DNA of 64,000 bases from Cutibacterium equinum (GCF_028021195.1 NZ_CP115668.1:248001-312000); one strand, 5' to 3'; numbered from the stretch's first letter, positions 24,399-33,724 are shown. Made by a program: numbers and translations. Notes: generated from the letters alone by a model not told the origin.

Positions 24399-24404
24399 AA
24401 CGTA
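24399..24404 (-). promoter_or_regulatory. -10 box of the TRIC-type gene, leaderless
   Basis: On the minus strand TACGTT ends seven bases before the ATG at 24391. It overlaps the alternative TTG start, which argues against that TTG. Confidence 0.5.
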
Positions 24405-24583
24405 CCGCACGAGCTCGCTCAACTCAGAGTTGCGTTCACTAGCTCAGGAAGCGCGAACCACGAGACCAGACCGGGTCGACATCCAGTACCTCAGGGTGGC
24501 CCGGTACGATCGAGGCACCACGATTCATCAGTCGCGGCCTGGCTTTTTCGGTTCGGCCGTCCAGCGGAATTGCAAGGGGACGC

Positions 24584-25933
24584 ATGTACGACAGCATCAT
24601 TATCGGCGCAGGTCTTGCCGGATTGACGGCCGCCGAAGAACTCGCATCCGCAGGACACTCGGTGGCGGTTCTGGAGGCCCGCTCACGGGTTGGTGGGCGT
24701 CTCGAGAACGCCGAGTTGTCCAACGGCCAGGTCATTGATCTGGGTGGCCAATGGGTCGGTGAGGGCCATGAGGAACTTCGTTCCCTCATCGCCTCGCAGG
24801 GCCTCGAACTGGTCGACTCCACCGAGGGCGACGTCGTCGTCAAGGCTCGCGGGCGAGTCTCCCACGTCACCAATTCGTCCGAGCCTGCTGCCCACGCCCT
24901 CAGCCCCTTCGAGCTGTCTGATCTTGGCCAGGGCCTGCTGAGATTCCGTCGCCTGGCCGATCGCGTCGCCAACAACAAGGGTTGGACGACGGCGAACAGC
25001 ACCTGGCTCAACCAGTCCTTGAGTCAGTGGGTGGTCTCGAATGTGCGTACCGACGCTGGCCGCGACTACATCATCGCCTTGTTCCGTCGTGCCTTCGGGG
25101 TCTCTCCCGACGACACCACTCTTTTTGACGGTCTGACGAAGGCCAACGCCGGGGTGGACCTGGAGTCCCTCGTCGCCGTCAACGGCGGGCTCAAGCAGCA
25201 GCGCGTCAAGGGTGGAATCGCCCAGGTGGCTCGCAACCTGGCGCGCCGTCTCGGCGACGACGTCAAGCTCTCCAGCCCGGTCCGCCGCGTCCACACTGAC
25301 GGCCAGACCGTCACCGTTACGACGACCGACGGAACCGAGTATCAGGGGCGCAGTGTCATCGTCACCGTGCCGCCGCGTCTGCTCAAGGACATCGAGTTCG
25401 ACCCAGCCCTTCCGGCAGAGCGTCTGGAGATGGCCGAGAAGGTGCCCGCAGGTAATGTCATCAAGGCCTACCTTGTCTACGACAGCCCATGGTGGCGCAC
25501 CTCTGGAGCGTCCGGCCAGATGGGTGCCGACGAGGGCGCGGTTCGCGTCATCTTCGACACCTCCGACGACGAGACCGGCAAGGGGGTCCTGATGGGCTTC
25601 TTCGAGGGAACGGAGGCTTCTGGCTACGGCAAACTCTCGGTGAGCCTGCGCCAGCGCGCCTTCGAGGAGGTCGTCGAGTCCGCCTTCGGTGAGGCCCCCA
25701 GCTCCCCGATCGAATATCTGGACCGCGACTGGCTCTCCGAGGCCTACACCGGCGGCTGCCACGGAGCCCACTTCGCTCCCAGTCTCTGGACGACCACCGG
25801 TCCCATCCTCGCTCAACCACTGGGCCGGGTGCTCTTCGCCGGCGCCGAGTACGCATCCTCCTTCAACGGGTACATGGAGGGTGCGCTGCGAGCTGGCGCC
25901 CGCGCTGCCCAGGAGGCCGTCGACCTGCTCTGA
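24584..25933 (+). CDS. flavin monoamine oxidase family protein
   Basis: 449 residues. The N-terminal dinucleotide-binding motif is 'IIIGAGLAGLTAAEEL', followed by 'LEARSRVGGRLEN' and 'DLGGQWVG', and the C-terminal FAD block is 'GRVLFAGAEYASSFNGYMEGALRAG' in outline. A 'YTGGCHGAHFAP' segment matches the region that holds the flavin-linked cysteine in monoamine oxidases. The enzyme probably oxidises a primary amine or polyamine to aldehyde, ammonia and peroxide; the substrate cannot be read from the sequence. No signal peptide. The gene is monocistronic and ends at a GC-rich hairpin. Confidence 0.9.
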   Translation: MYDSIIIGAGLAGLTAAEELASAGHSVAVLEARSRVGGRLENAELSNGQVIDLGGQWVGEGHEELRSLIASQGLELVDSTEGDVVVKARGRVSHVTNSSEPAAHALSPFELSDLGQGLLRFRRLADRVANNKGWTTANSTWLNQSLSQWVVSNVRTDAGRDYIIALFRRAFGVSPDDTTLFDGLTKANAGVDLESLVAVNGGLKQQRVKGGIAQVARNLARRLGDDVKLSSPVRRVHTDGQTVTVTTTDGTEYQGRSVIVTVPPRLLKDIEFDPALPAERLEMAEKVPAGNVIKAYLVYDSPWWRTSGASGQMGADEGAVRVIFDTSDDETGKGVLMGFFEGTEASGYGKLSVSLRQRAFEEVVESAFGEAPSSPIEYLDRDWLSEAYTGGCHGAHFAPSLWTTTGPILAQPLGRVLFAGAEYASSFNGYMEGALRAGARAAQEAVDLL

Positions 25934-25951
25934 GCCCCCCGACGGACAAGT

Positions 25952-25987
25952 ACGCCGCGACGTCAGCGGCGGGGATCGTCGCGGCGT
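25952..25987 (+). terminator. GC-rich hairpin after the amine oxidase gene
   Basis: ACGCCGCGACG (25952-25962) pairs perfectly with CGTCGCGGCGT (25977-25987) over 11 bases, loop 14. It starts 18 bases after the stop codon. No strong T-tail follows. Confidence 0.6.
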
Positions 25988-26056
25988 CGTCACCAGTATG
26001 GGCCGCGAACGAGGTCGCTGAGCCGTATCACTCTTTTGGGGGTCCCCCACTGTCGC

Positions 26057-26092
26057 TGTGGTAGTTCGGGTGGTGAGGGTGCCTGCTGCCAC
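26057..26092 (+). repeat. copy 1 of a 36-bp imperfect direct repeat
   Basis: This 36-base unit begins TGTGGTAGTTCGGG and ends TGCTGCCAC; it recurs 107 bases downstream with two mismatches. The stretch 25988-26359 contains no convincing gene; apart from this repeat pair I see only the likely promoter region of the zinc-ribbon gene. Confidence 0.75.
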
Positions 26093-26163
26093 CTGGTTTG
26101 GCTGTTGGCCTGTTCAGCGCCCAGTTTTCCACCGCGGAGGGGATCAGGTTGTGGTGGGCGTCG

Positions 26164-26199
26164 TGTGGTAGTTCGGGTGGTGAGAGTGCGTGCTGCCAC
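26164..26199 (+). repeat. copy 2 of the 36-bp imperfect direct repeat
   Basis: 34 of 36 bases match copy 1 (differences at the 22nd and 27th base). After it the sequence diverges. The function is unknown; both copies lie between the amine oxidase terminator and the zinc-ribbon gene. Confidence 0.75.
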
Positions 26200-26359
26200 T
26201 TGCTCTGGTAGCGTCGGGGAACCGTTTGGTTGGCGTTACCAGCACGTGAAGACCGCGGCCTGTATGACGACGGTGCTACGCCGATGGCGGGAACCTGACG
26301 CGGAGGCCTTGAGAGCATGCCATATCCTTGACGCGCCACCCACGGACGGAGATGAGACT

Positions 26360-27388
26360 ATGTTTTGTGCGCGCTGCGGCACCCAGGTGGGTGCGCACGA
26401 CACCGCCTGTAGACAGTGCGCGCTGGACCTGCGCCTGCCTGGCGCTGTGCGCATGACAGATCCCGGCTCTTTCGATGAGACAGGTGAGCAGGACCCCGTG
26501 AGCCCCAGTCAGGCTCCGACGAGGGAGATTCCCCGGGTGCAGACTCCATCGGAGCCGCGAAATCGGCAGGACGTCTCGCCCTCCCAGCCGTGGCAGCATC
26601 AGAATCCCGCCTCGACTCAGCAATGGACCGCCAACCAGCAGTGGCCCAACCCTCAGACCTGGTCGGGTCAGCAGGATCCGCAAGGCCAGAATCAAGAAGC
26701 GCATGATTCCCGGCTCCCCAGTGAGTGGTTCCGCGACCCCGAGGCCGAGCGGACTCGTGCGATGGCGACGGTTCCGCAAAACCCAGTCTTCACCCCACCT
26801 CCGCCGCCGTCTTCCCCCGCCAAACCATCCCCGCAGCCCCTGCCGCCACAGGAATCGTCTCGACACCTCAGTGTGCTCATCGGCTTGGTGATCGGGCTGC
26901 TCGTGCTCGCCATCCTGGGAGCGGTTTTGCTGTTCGCGGGTGGAACGAAGGGACGCTCAAGCGGGCAGCCTGCTCCGGTGGTGACTCCGTCGGCCAGTTC
27001 CCAGCCCGAGCAGTCGGCATCTCAGGAGCCCCAGGAGGGCGTCACATCCATCGACTCCACCCCCAGCTTCCTCCAGTCGACACCTGCGACCGAGGCCAGT
27101 TCGGCTCCCTCGACCCCGAAGTTTACGCAGTCGAGGACTCGCCAGGTTGCCGACACTCTCCCCGCCGGCGACGAGATCTGCTCCTCGACGGTCGGTGCCG
27201 TGGGCACGACGTCATGCCTGTTCGCCCTTGAAGTCGCCGATGCGATTCCCAGCGACGCCCAGGGCGAATATGAGGTGAATGCCCATAGCCCGGTGACGGG
27301 CAAGGACTACACCATGACGTGCAAGACGGAGGAGACGTACACCACCTGCACCGGTGGTGTTGCTGCCGTGGTTCACATCCTGCGCTGA
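26360..27388 (+). CDS. zinc-ribbon, proline-rich, single-pass envelope protein
   Basis: 342 residues. An N-terminal zinc ribbon (FCARCGTQVGAHDTACRQC) is followed by about 150 residues rich in Gln, Pro and Ser, a membrane helix at about residues 173-195 (VLIGLVIGLLVLAILGAVLLF), a Ser/Gln/Pro linker and an exported domain of about 80 residues with four cysteines. It therefore has a cytoplasmic zinc domain and an external folded domain joined by one helix, a layout common in actinobacteria; the external part resembles the DUF4333/LppU type of small domain. The ATG is preceded by GGAG. No role can be assigned; a link between envelope sensing and cytoplasm is a guess. Confidence 0.7.
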   Translation: MFCARCGTQVGAHDTACRQCALDLRLPGAVRMTDPGSFDETGEQDPVSPSQAPTREIPRVQTPSEPRNRQDVSPSQPWQHQNPASTQQWTANQQWPNPQTWSGQQDPQGQNQEAHDSRLPSEWFRDPEAERTRAMATVPQNPVFTPPPPPSSPAKPSPQPLPPQESSRHLSVLIGLVIGLLVLAILGAVLLFAGGTKGRSSGQPAPVVTPSASSQPEQSASQEPQEGVTSIDSTPSFLQSTPATEASSAPSTPKFTQSRTRQVADTLPAGDEICSSTVGAVGTTSCLFALEVADAIPSDAQGEYEVNAHSPVTGKDYTMTCKTEETYTTCTGGVAAVVHILR

Positions 27389-27406
27389 GTGTGGACGGTC
27401 CAGCCG

Positions 27407-27892
27407 TCACATCGGCCGCTGGACCCCGACCAGGCGCACCTTGTCGAAGTACTCATCGACCAGATCGGCCCAGCTGCCGTCGACCTCGACCTCGGTGAGG
27501 GTTGCGGGCGGATACCAGCAACCGACCTCCTCCTCGGCCCCGCTCATCGCGGCCAGCTGTGCTGCCAGGCCGGGGATCGTGGGGGCGTGGGCGATGACGA
27601 GCAGGTTGTCGACGTCGTCGTCGATCTCCCCGATGCGTTGGCGCATGGTTTCTGTGCCGCAGTAGTACAGGGTTCGCATGAACTCCACGGGGCAATCCAG
27701 TTGGAGGCAGTCCCAGGTTTGCCGGGTGCGTAGGGCGTCGGAGACCAGCGCATGGCCGACATTGCGTAGTCCGAGGCGCATTCCGACCTCGCGGGCCTGA
27801 CGACGTCCCAGGTCGGTGAGCGGACGTTCCCGGTCCCCACCGGCGGCGTGGGATGCGGGCTGGGCATGTCTCATGAGGAACAGGGTGTGCAT
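27407..27892 (-). CDS. histidine phosphatase (SixA-like)
   Basis: 161 residues. The catalytic motif is 'LMRHAQPASH' at the N-terminus, with 'DRERPLTDLGRRQAREVG', 'VSDALRTRQTW' and the second histidine in 'LLVIAHAPTIPGL'. This is the short SixA-type branch of the phosphoglycerate-mutase-like superfamily, whose members remove phosphate from phosphohistidine in bacteria. The target here is unknown. An AACGAT box ends six bases before the ATG, close to the leaderless pattern, and the gene is divergent from the esterase. Confidence 0.88.
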   Translation of the reverse strand: MHTLFLMRHAQPASHAAGGDRERPLTDLGRRQAREVGMRLGLRNVGHALVSDALRTRQTWDCLQLDCPVEFMRTLYYCGTETMRQRIGEIDDDVDNLLVIAHAPTIPGLAAQLAAMSGAEEEVGCWYPPATLTEVEVDGSWADLVDEYFDKVRLVGVQRPM

Positions 27893-27927
27893 GGTTCCAT
27901 CGTTGCATCCTCAGGTTGAAGTGGCCC

Positions 27928-27933
27928 TACGAT
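27928..27933 (+). promoter_or_regulatory. -10 box of the acetylesterase gene, leaderless
   Basis: TACGAT ends six bases before the ATG at 27940, which favours this ATG over the upstream in-frame ATG at 27916. Confidence 0.55.
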
Positions 27934-27939
27934 GGGGGC

Positions 27940-28929
27940 ATGGCGCTCACGGACATGGGTATTGACGAGGCGCGCAACTACCGTCCGGTCGTCCCTGAAC
28001 CCGACGGTTTCGACTCCTTCTGGGCCGAAACCCTTGACGAGCACGCCGCTATTCCGCTGGATGTGACGGCAACCCCGTTTGACAATCGCCAGGCCCTCAT
28101 CGACACCTGGGACCTGTCGTGGGCGGGATACCAAGGCTCTCGGGTGAGTGGTTGGTTGCACGCCCCAGCTGGAGCCAGAGGGCCGTTACCCCTTGTCATC
28201 GAGTATGTCGGCTATTCGGGGTCGCGTGGGGTCCCGATTGGTTCGCCCTTCGCCGCGGCCGGGTACGCGCACATCATCGTCGATCCGCGCGGCCAAGGAT
28301 GGGGCCACCCCGCACTGACCGAGAACTGCCCGGATGTTCACGAGGGTTCCGGCGCTCCCGGGTTCATGACCCAGTCCCTGTCGGACCCTCACGGTCACTA
28401 TTACCGGCGGTTGTTCACCGATGCCTTCCGGTGTTTGCAGGCTGCTCGGGAGATGGAGATCGTCGATCCGACCAGGATCGCCGTGCTCGGTCACTCCCAG
28501 GGTGGCGCCCAGACGATCGCGGTGTGCGGGTTGGCAGCAATGCGTGGCATAAAGCTGGCAGGCGCCTTCGTCGATGCCCCCTTCCTGTGCCATATGAGGC
28601 GCAGCTGCGAGATCGCCACGGCTGGCCCTTACCTCGAGGTCGTGACATACCTGGCGGCTCATCCGTCCCTGTGTGGCAAAGCCTTTCAGACGTTGGGCTA
28701 TTTCGACGGCCTGCACTTCGCCCGTCGTGCCCGTACCGCCACGTGGTTCTCCGTGGCGATGATGGACCAGGTGGTGCCGCCGTCGTCGGTCTGGGCGGCC
28801 TACAACGCATGGGGAGACGGGATGGTCTCCGAGAAACAGATCGCCGTCTATCCTTTCGCAGGCCATTCGGCCGGGGAGAACGTGCAGCGCTGGAACCAGC
28901 TCGCCGTGTTGGCTCGGCTGTTCTCCTGA
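27940..28929 (+). CDS. acetylxylan esterase/cephalosporin-C deacetylase family protein
   Basis: 329 residues with an alpha/beta-hydrolase fold of carbohydrate esterase family 7: N-terminal 'EPDGFDSFW', the conserved 'DPRGQGWG' turn, the nucleophile 'GHSQGG' at about residues 186-191, an acid in 'MMDQVVPPSSVWAAYN', and the His in 'PFAGHSAGE'. These enzymes remove acetyl groups from xylooligosaccharides and other small esters; the natural substrate in a skin- or mucosa-type organism is unclear. No signal peptide, so it is cytoplasmic. Confidence 0.9.
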   Translation: MALTDMGIDEARNYRPVVPEPDGFDSFWAETLDEHAAIPLDVTATPFDNRQALIDTWDLSWAGYQGSRVSGWLHAPAGARGPLPLVIEYVGYSGSRGVPIGSPFAAAGYAHIIVDPRGQGWGHPALTENCPDVHEGSGAPGFMTQSLSDPHGHYYRRLFTDAFRCLQAAREMEIVDPTRIAVLGHSQGGAQTIAVCGLAAMRGIKLAGAFVDAPFLCHMRRSCEIATAGPYLEVVTYLAAHPSLCGKAFQTLGYFDGLHFARRARTATWFSVAMMDQVVPPSSVWAAYNAWGDGMVSEKQIAVYPFAGHSAGENVQRWNQLAVLARLFS

Positions 28930-28942
28930 GCTTTCGGTCTGC

Positions 28943-29965
28943 TCAGCTCTTGACGGCGACGATGAGGTCGCGGTGGATCGACGAGTCGACGCGGTGGCTG
29001 AATTGACGCCACAGGTCGTCGTCGAGAGCAGTCAGGCCAGCCTCAGACAGGATCGCCACGAGGTCCTCGCGGGACAGGCCAAGGGTGTTCCACGACATTC
29101 CCAGCGCCCCGCCGTGGCGCAACTGTCCAGCCCAGACAGGAATGGCGTCCCCCAGCAGGTCAACGGGGGAGCGACGCCGTGACGACCCACTGTGGGACCC
29201 GTGCACGACGCCGTAGGGAGCGTCGGTGACGACGGCGTCGAAGGTCTTGCGTCCCCACAGGTTCGCTGAATCGAGCGTGTCCCCGGTGAACACACCCATC
29301 GTCAGCGGCTCAGCCCCTGGAAGTCTCACCTCGGCGTCAAACCGTTTGCCGATGGAGTGGCCGTTGCGGCGCACCGGATGGGTGCCGCAGGTGTGCTTGA
29401 GACGCTTGCGACGAAGCCAGGTGGTGACGTGGGCGGCCATCGCCTCGACGGCCTTGGTGTCCTGTTCCACCCCGAATCCGTCGTGACCGGCCATCCATGC
29501 ACACTCCAGGGTGGTGCCGCGTCCGGCCAGCGGGTCGAGAATGGCCAGCCTCTGCCCCTCGTCGCGGCGGGTGGCGCAGCGGCCATCAAGGCTTGCCAGG
29601 GTCACATTGAGCAATAGCCGGGTGAACTGCTCATTGGTCTTGCCGCGATATTTGGGGATGGTGACGAGATCCTCGTCGACGACGTCAACCCTCGGCAGTT
29701 CCAGGGGAGCCAGCAGGCCGTCTCGACTCTCAAAACAGGCCAGGGCGGCCGAGGATCGCGCCACCGCAGCCAGATCCGCAGCGCTGAAGGGCTCATCGCT
29801 GCTGACGGTGAGGTACTCGACTCCCGCGATCGTCACCGGGGACACCGACGTGGCGTTCGGGCAGGTGAACGCCAATTCTGCCGCGCAGAGGCGTCCGGCT
29901 TGCCCGGCGTAGACGTGGTTGGCGGCGGGGGCGAGCAGGATGAGGGTCTGGGGCATGGCTGACAT
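28943..29965 (-). CDS. TRM11-like SAM-dependent methyltransferase
   Basis: 340 residues. The C-terminal Rossmann domain has 'ILDPLAGRGTTLECAWMAG' as motif I and 'TDAPYGV' as the (N/D)PPY-like catalytic motif, which is characteristic of TRM11/RlmKL-type N2-guanine methyltransferases. The N-terminal 120 residues have no recognisable THUMP signature, so the target nucleic acid is uncertain (tRNA, rRNA or DNA). The start is taken at the ATG at 29965; a longer form to 30004 is possible. It is convergent with the esterase gene. Confidence 0.8.
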   Translation of the reverse strand: MSAMPQTLILLAPAANHVYAGQAGRLCAAELAFTCPNATSVSPVTIAGVEYLTVSSDEPFSAADLAAVARSSAALACFESRDGLLAPLELPRVDVVDEDLVTIPKYRGKTNEQFTRLLLNVTLASLDGRCATRRDEGQRLAILDPLAGRGTTLECAWMAGHDGFGVEQDTKAVEAMAAHVTTWLRRKRLKHTCGTHPVRRNGHSIGKRFDAEVRLPGAEPLTMGVFTGDTLDSANLWGRKTFDAVVTDAPYGVVHGSHSGSSRRRSPVDLLGDAIPVWAGQLRHGGALGMSWNTLGLSREDLVAILSEAGLTALDDDLWRQFSHRVDSSIHRDLIVAVKS

Positions 29966-30000
29966 TGTGTCATGACCTGTCGGGCGTGCCGAGACACACA

Positions 30001-30036
30001 GCAATCGGCGACCACTGCCTTGTGGCCGCCGATTGC
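30001..30036 (-). terminator. long hairpin downstream of ppa
   Basis: GCAATCGGCG (30001-30010) pairs with CGCCGATTGC (30027-30036), and an inner CCAC/GTGG stem extends it. It lies between the end of ppa and the start of the TRM11-like gene on the same strand. There is no U-run. Confidence 0.6.
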
Positions 30037-30094
30037 GGTGAGTTGACCGGAATTCGCCTCGCGATATCGGGGCGGTGTCGGGGTGCGAGGGCGG

Positions 30095-30655
30095 TCAGGC
30101 CAGGTTGACCTGCAGATGCTCGTAGGAGGTGCCCTTGGCACGCTCGATCGAGGCCTTGATCTCGGCCTCGGCCTCTTCACGGCCGGTCCAAGTAGCGCCT
30201 TCGACCGACTTTCCGGGCTCGAGGTCCTTGTAGACGGTGAAGAAGTGCTCGATCTCCATGAGGGTCATGCTGCTGACGTCGTCAAGGTCGAAGAGGTTGG
30301 CACGACGGGGGTCGTCAGCGGGGACGCACAGCACCTTGTCGTCGCCACCCATCTCGTCCTGCATCTGGAACATGGCCAGTGCGCGGCACCTGATGAGGCA
30401 GCCAGGGAAGGTGGGCTCGGGCAGAAGGACCAGGGCGTCCAGCGGATCGCCGTCCTCGCCGAGGGTTCTCTCGATGTATCCGTAGTCGTACGGGTACTGG
30501 GTAGAGGTGAACAACGTACGGTCAAGACGGATACGACCGGTCTCGTGGTCCATCTCGTACTTGTTCTTGTTGCCGCGCGGGATCTCGATCGTCACATCAA
30601 AGTGCAAGCTATCGGGCTGTTCTCCCTGGAACGGGTTGGTGAAATCGTCAGTCAC
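30095..30655 (-). CDS. ppa: inorganic pyrophosphatase (family I)
   Basis: 186 residues. Family I landmarks are all present: '[16 protein letters not shown]', '[11 protein letters not shown]', the metal-binding '[15 protein letters not shown]', and '[13 protein letters not shown]'. The enzyme hydrolyses pyrophosphate and drives biosynthetic reactions. The GTG at 30655 is preceded by AGAGGGG; an upstream in-frame extension to 30727 is not conserved in character. It is divergent from dacB. Confidence 0.96.
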   Translation of the reverse strand: MTDDFTNPFQGEQPDSLHFDVTIEIPRGNKNKYEMDHETGRIRLDRTLFTSTQYPYDYGYIERTLGEDGDPLDALVLLPEPTFPGCLIRCRALAMFQMQDEMGGDDKVLCVPADDPRRANLFDLDDVSSMTLMEIEHFFTVYKDLEPGKSVEGATWTGREEAEAEIKASIERAKGTSYEHLQVNLA

Positions 30656-30725
30656 GAGGGGCCCCTCTTGTTGTGTTGGACACGGTGATGATCGACACTG
30701 TATCCGTTTGCAGGAGGGATTATTC

Positions 30726-32156
30726 ATGCCACACCCAGATCAACGTAAGCCGAAACGCGCTGTGCCTGAGTCGCGACGCCGTATGCCAGCATGGGTTCCA
30801 GTCGTTGCCGGTGTCGCCGTGACCATCATTGTCGTGCTTGCGGTAGTCGTCAGTTCCCTGCGGACTGGTTCACCGATGAGCCAGACCGGGCGCGGGTTGC
30901 TGCCTCATCGTCAGGAGACCACCGCACCTGCGGTACGGCCTGGACACGGGGTGGTTGCTGCGGTGGCTCCGAAAACTCCGTCAGCCAAGCCCGTGGCCGC
31001 AATCGTCACCAGTCGTGTGGAGGCTGCCGGTGCGGCTCCAGGCGTGCTCGGTGCCCACATCATGGATGCGGCAAGCGGTGAAACCCTCTACGAATCTGGT
31101 CAGAACTCCCTGTTGATTCCTGCCTCGAACCTCAAGGTGATGACCGCGATTGCGCTACTGGACAGCACGGATGCTGGGCACCGCTACACGACGAAGGTTG
31201 TTGCTGACGGGTTCGCGTTGACCTTGGTCGGCGGCGGTGATCCTTATCTGCGTTCCACATCCTCTGACAAGCATCCTGAGTATCCCTCGATGAACCAGCT
31301 GGCCCAGCGCACTGCGGCCGCACTCAAGAAGGCTGGCACGACGTCGGTGACCGTCAGGTTCGACGACACCCTGTTCACCGGCCCCACCTGGAACAGCGCG
31401 TGGCCGATCGACAATTACGAGCCCGAGGTCACCCCGATTTCCTCGCTGTGGGTCGATGAAGGAATGACGAACAACGATCCGTGGAAGCGCAGCAAGACCC
31501 CTGCACTTGCGGCGACCAACACCTTCGTCGGGCAGCTTCGCGGCGCCGGGATCAAGGTCACCGGATCGGTGGTCCGGCACAAGGTGGGCGAGTCCGACAA
31601 GCAGATTGCTGCGGTGCAGTCGATTCCGGTCGAGGACCTCGTCACCCGCACATTGGAGGAGTCCGACAACTCTGCGGCCGAGGTGCTGAGCCGTCAGATG
31701 GCCCTCGCGAGCGGGAAGCCGGGATCCTTCGCCGGTGGTGCCCAGGCCCTCGAGGAGCACCTCAGGAACATGGGAGCCTGGCAGGACGGCGCTGCCGTTC
31801 AGGACGGGTCGGGCCTGTCACGGGGCAACCGGATCACTGCGGAGATGCTGTCCCACGCATGGCAAAAGGTCATGACGACGCCGAAGTTGCAGCCGGTGGC
31901 CAATGCGGTTCCCGTGGGTCGAGTCTCGGGAACCCTGCACAGGCGTTTCTCCGATCCCAGCACGGCTCCAGCGCGAGGAGTGGTCCACGCCAAGACGGGC
32001 AGTCTGAACGGGGTTATTTCGATGTCGGGATGGTTGCGTGACGCCGACGGGCGCATCCTCATCACCTCCTTCCTGGTCAATCAGACTGACGGCTCCGCTC
32101 GAAGCTGGCTTGACGTCGTCTATGGCAATCTGGCCAGGTGCGGCTGCACCCGCTGA
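30726..32156 (+). CDS. dacB: D-alanyl-D-alanine carboxypeptidase/endopeptidase (PBP4 type)
   Basis: 476 residues with a short basic N-terminus and one membrane helix at about residues 24-44, so the enzyme is anchored outside the membrane. Serine-protease family S13 motifs: SxxK as 'SNLK' in '[12 protein letters not shown]', SxN as 'SDNSAAEV', and 'AKTGSLNG' as KTG. It trims or cleaves peptidoglycan cross-links. A GGAGGG site precedes the ATG. The gene is followed with a TGATG overlap by tilS, the start of the conserved tilS-hpt-ftsH-fol island. Confidence 0.93.
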   Translation: MPHPDQRKPKRAVPESRRRMPAWVPVVAGVAVTIIVVLAVVVSSLRTGSPMSQTGRGLLPHRQETTAPAVRPGHGVVAAVAPKTPSAKPVAAIVTSRVEAAGAAPGVLGAHIMDAASGETLYESGQNSLLIPASNLKVMTAIALLDSTDAGHRYTTKVVADGFALTLVGGGDPYLRSTSSDKHPEYPSMNQLAQRTAAALKKAGTTSVTVRFDDTLFTGPTWNSAWPIDNYEPEVTPISSLWVDEGMTNNDPWKRSKTPALAATNTFVGQLRGAGIKVTGSVVRHKVGESDKQIAAVQSIPVEDLVTRTLEESDNSAAEVLSRQMALASGKPGSFAGGAQALEEHLRNMGAWQDGAAVQDGSGLSRGNRITAEMLSHAWQKVMTTPKLQPVANAVPVGRVSGTLHRRFSDPSTAPARGVVHAKTGSLNGVISMSGWLRDADGRILITSFLVNQTDGSARSWLDVVYGNLARCGCTR

Positions 32157-33091
32157 TGGCACGGCGTGAACTCGGCCCGGCAGCCCTGACGGTTGCCCAG
32201 GCCATCGAGCGCGAGGTCCGCGGGATTGACCGGTTCGTCGTCGGATGTTCTGGCGGGCCGGACTCCCTCGCCCTGGCGTTGGGGGCGAAGTGGGCTGCGC
32301 GACGCAGTGGTGCCACGGCGTCGGTCGTCATCGTCGACCATCAGTTGCAAGACGGGTCGCACGAGGTGGCACAGCGCACCCGAGACCTGCTGGCCGATCG
32401 CGGCATGGATGCCTGCGTGCGTCGCGTCGAGGTCGATCCGAACGATCCGGACGGTCCCGAGGCGGCAGCTCGAACCGCGCGCCGGGTAGCGCTCGTTGAT
32501 GTCGCCGGGGTCGCGCCGATCTTGCTCGGCCACACCCTCGACGACCAGGCTGAACAAGTCCTGCTGTCCTTGGCCCGCGGCTCCGGGGCGACGTCGCTGG
32601 CTGGAATCCGGCCGCGCGCAGGCCAGTTCTGGCACCCGCTGCTGGGGGTGCGCCGGGCCCAGACCGTGCAGGCATGCCAGGAATGGGGGGTCGAGCCGTG
32701 GCATGATCCCCACAACAGTGACCCGCGCTTCCTACGTTCCAGGGTGCGCACCGAGGTCATGCCGGTACTCGAGGACGTCTTGGGGCCGGGGGTGGCGGAC
32801 TCCTTGGCTCGCAGCGCGACCCTGTTGGCCGGAGAGGACGCCATCGTCACGGCTGTGGCTGCCCAGTGGGCCCGAGATCACGAGGTCACCGACGACGTGT
32901 TGCCCGGGCTGCGGGGCGTGGAACCCGGGTTGGCTCGACGGGTCGTCAAGAATTGGCTTCCCGAGTCGGCGATGGTTCACGTCGACGCTGTCCTGGGTCT
33001 GCTGGACGGCCCTGGAGGAGCGGGCGTTGACATCCCGGGAGGCCGCGTCGAGGCCAGACGCGGGACTCTCTACCTCACCCGACGGGTGTGA
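32156..33091 (+). CDS. tilS: tRNA(Ile)-lysidine synthase
   Basis: 311 residues. The PP-loop 'GCSGGPDSLALAL' is at about residues 29-41, and 'GHTLDDQAEQVLLSLARGSG' is the second conserved block. The enzyme adds lysine to C34 of tRNA-Ile(CAT), allowing AUA decoding. This is the short actinobacterial form with only a small C-terminal domain. The ATG overlaps the dacB stop (TGATG). A longer start at 32138 is possible but lies inside dacB. Confidence 0.93.
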   Translation: MARRELGPAALTVAQAIEREVRGIDRFVVGCSGGPDSLALALGAKWAARRSGATASVVIVDHQLQDGSHEVAQRTRDLLADRGMDACVRRVEVDPNDPDGPEAAARTARRVALVDVAGVAPILLGHTLDDQAEQVLLSLARGSGATSLAGIRPRAGQFWHPLLGVRRAQTVQACQEWGVEPWHDPHNSDPRFLRSRVRTEVMPVLEDVLGPGVADSLARSATLLAGEDAIVTAVAAQWARDHEVTDDVLPGLRGVEPGLARRVVKNWLPESAMVHVDAVLGLLDGPGGAGVDIPGGRVEARRGTLYLTRRV

Positions 33092-33106
33092 GGGATTCGG
33101 AGTCGT

Positions 33107-33112
33107 TAGGCT
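33107..33112 (+). promoter_or_regulatory. -10 box of hpt, leaderless
   Basis: TAGGCT ends six bases before the GTG at 33119. Confidence 0.55.
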
Positions 33113-33118
33113 AGGCCC

Positions 33119-33673
33119 GTGCGAGCTTCTGACATTCCTGAAGATTTTGACCACGTCCTGTACACCGAGGAGCAGGTGGCCTCTCGTATTCGCGAGGTTG
33201 CTGCCCAGATCGACGCTGATTATGCCGGGCGCGACCTCCTCATGGTTGGCGTGCTCAACGGTGCCGTCATGACCATGGCGGATCTGTGCCGGGCGATGAA
33301 GTCCCACATGTCCATGGACTGGATGGCTGTGTCGTCCTACGGGGCAGGCACGAAGTCCAGCGGCGTGGTGCGCATCCTCAAGGACCTCACCAAGGACATT
33401 GAGGGTCGCGACATCCTCATCGTTGAAGACATCGTCGACACCGGCCTGACGCTGAGCTACCTGGTGCAGAACCTGCGCAGTCGCAACCCCAAGTCCATCG
33501 AGATCATGGCGATGTTCCGCAAGCCGGAGGCCGTGACCTGTCCGCTGGACGTCAAGTACGTCGGCTTTGACATCCCCAATGAGTTTGTCGTCGGATACGG
33601 CTTGGATTACGCCGACAAGTACCGCAACCTCACGGATGTGGCGACGCTGGCGCCGCATGTCTACGCATCCTGA
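33119..33673 (+). CDS. hpt: hypoxanthine phosphoribosyltransferase
   Basis: 184 residues. The PRPP-binding loop is 'ILIVEDIVDTGLTL' (VEDIVDTG being the family signature), with 'LLMVGVLNGAVMTMADL' as the N-terminal strand-helix and 'VGYGLDYADKYRNL' at the C-terminus. It salvages hypoxanthine and guanine. The GTG start has no Shine-Dalgarno site but has a -10 box six bases before it, so it is probably translated from a leaderless message. The gene ends at a hairpin. Confidence 0.95.
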   Translation: MRASDIPEDFDHVLYTEEQVASRIREVAAQIDADYAGRDLLMVGVLNGAVMTMADLCRAMKSHMSMDWMAVSSYGAGTKSSGVVRILKDLTKDIEGRDILIVEDIVDTGLTLSYLVQNLRSRNPKSIEIMAMFRKPEAVTCPLDVKYVGFDIPNEFVVGYGLDYADKYRNLTDVATLAPHVYAS

Positions 33674-33692
33674 CAGATCGACGTCGAGGAGG

Positions 33693-33724
33693 GAACCGCC
33701 ACAGAGCTTGAGCGGTGGCGGTTC
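33693..33724 (+). terminator. hairpin after hpt
   Basis: GAACCGCCAC (33693-33702) pairs perfectly with GTGGCGGTTC (33715-33724), loop 12 bases, followed by TCGTAGG. It separates hpt from the ftsH promoter region. Confidence 0.6.

Noticed and set aside
24683-26092. A 469-codon minus-strand frame opposite the amine oxidase
   Set aside because: Shadow frame without motifs; its apparent start lies in the 36-bp repeat.
26057-26199. CRISPR-like repeat pair
   Set aside because: Only two imperfect copies with a 71-base interval and no cas genes.
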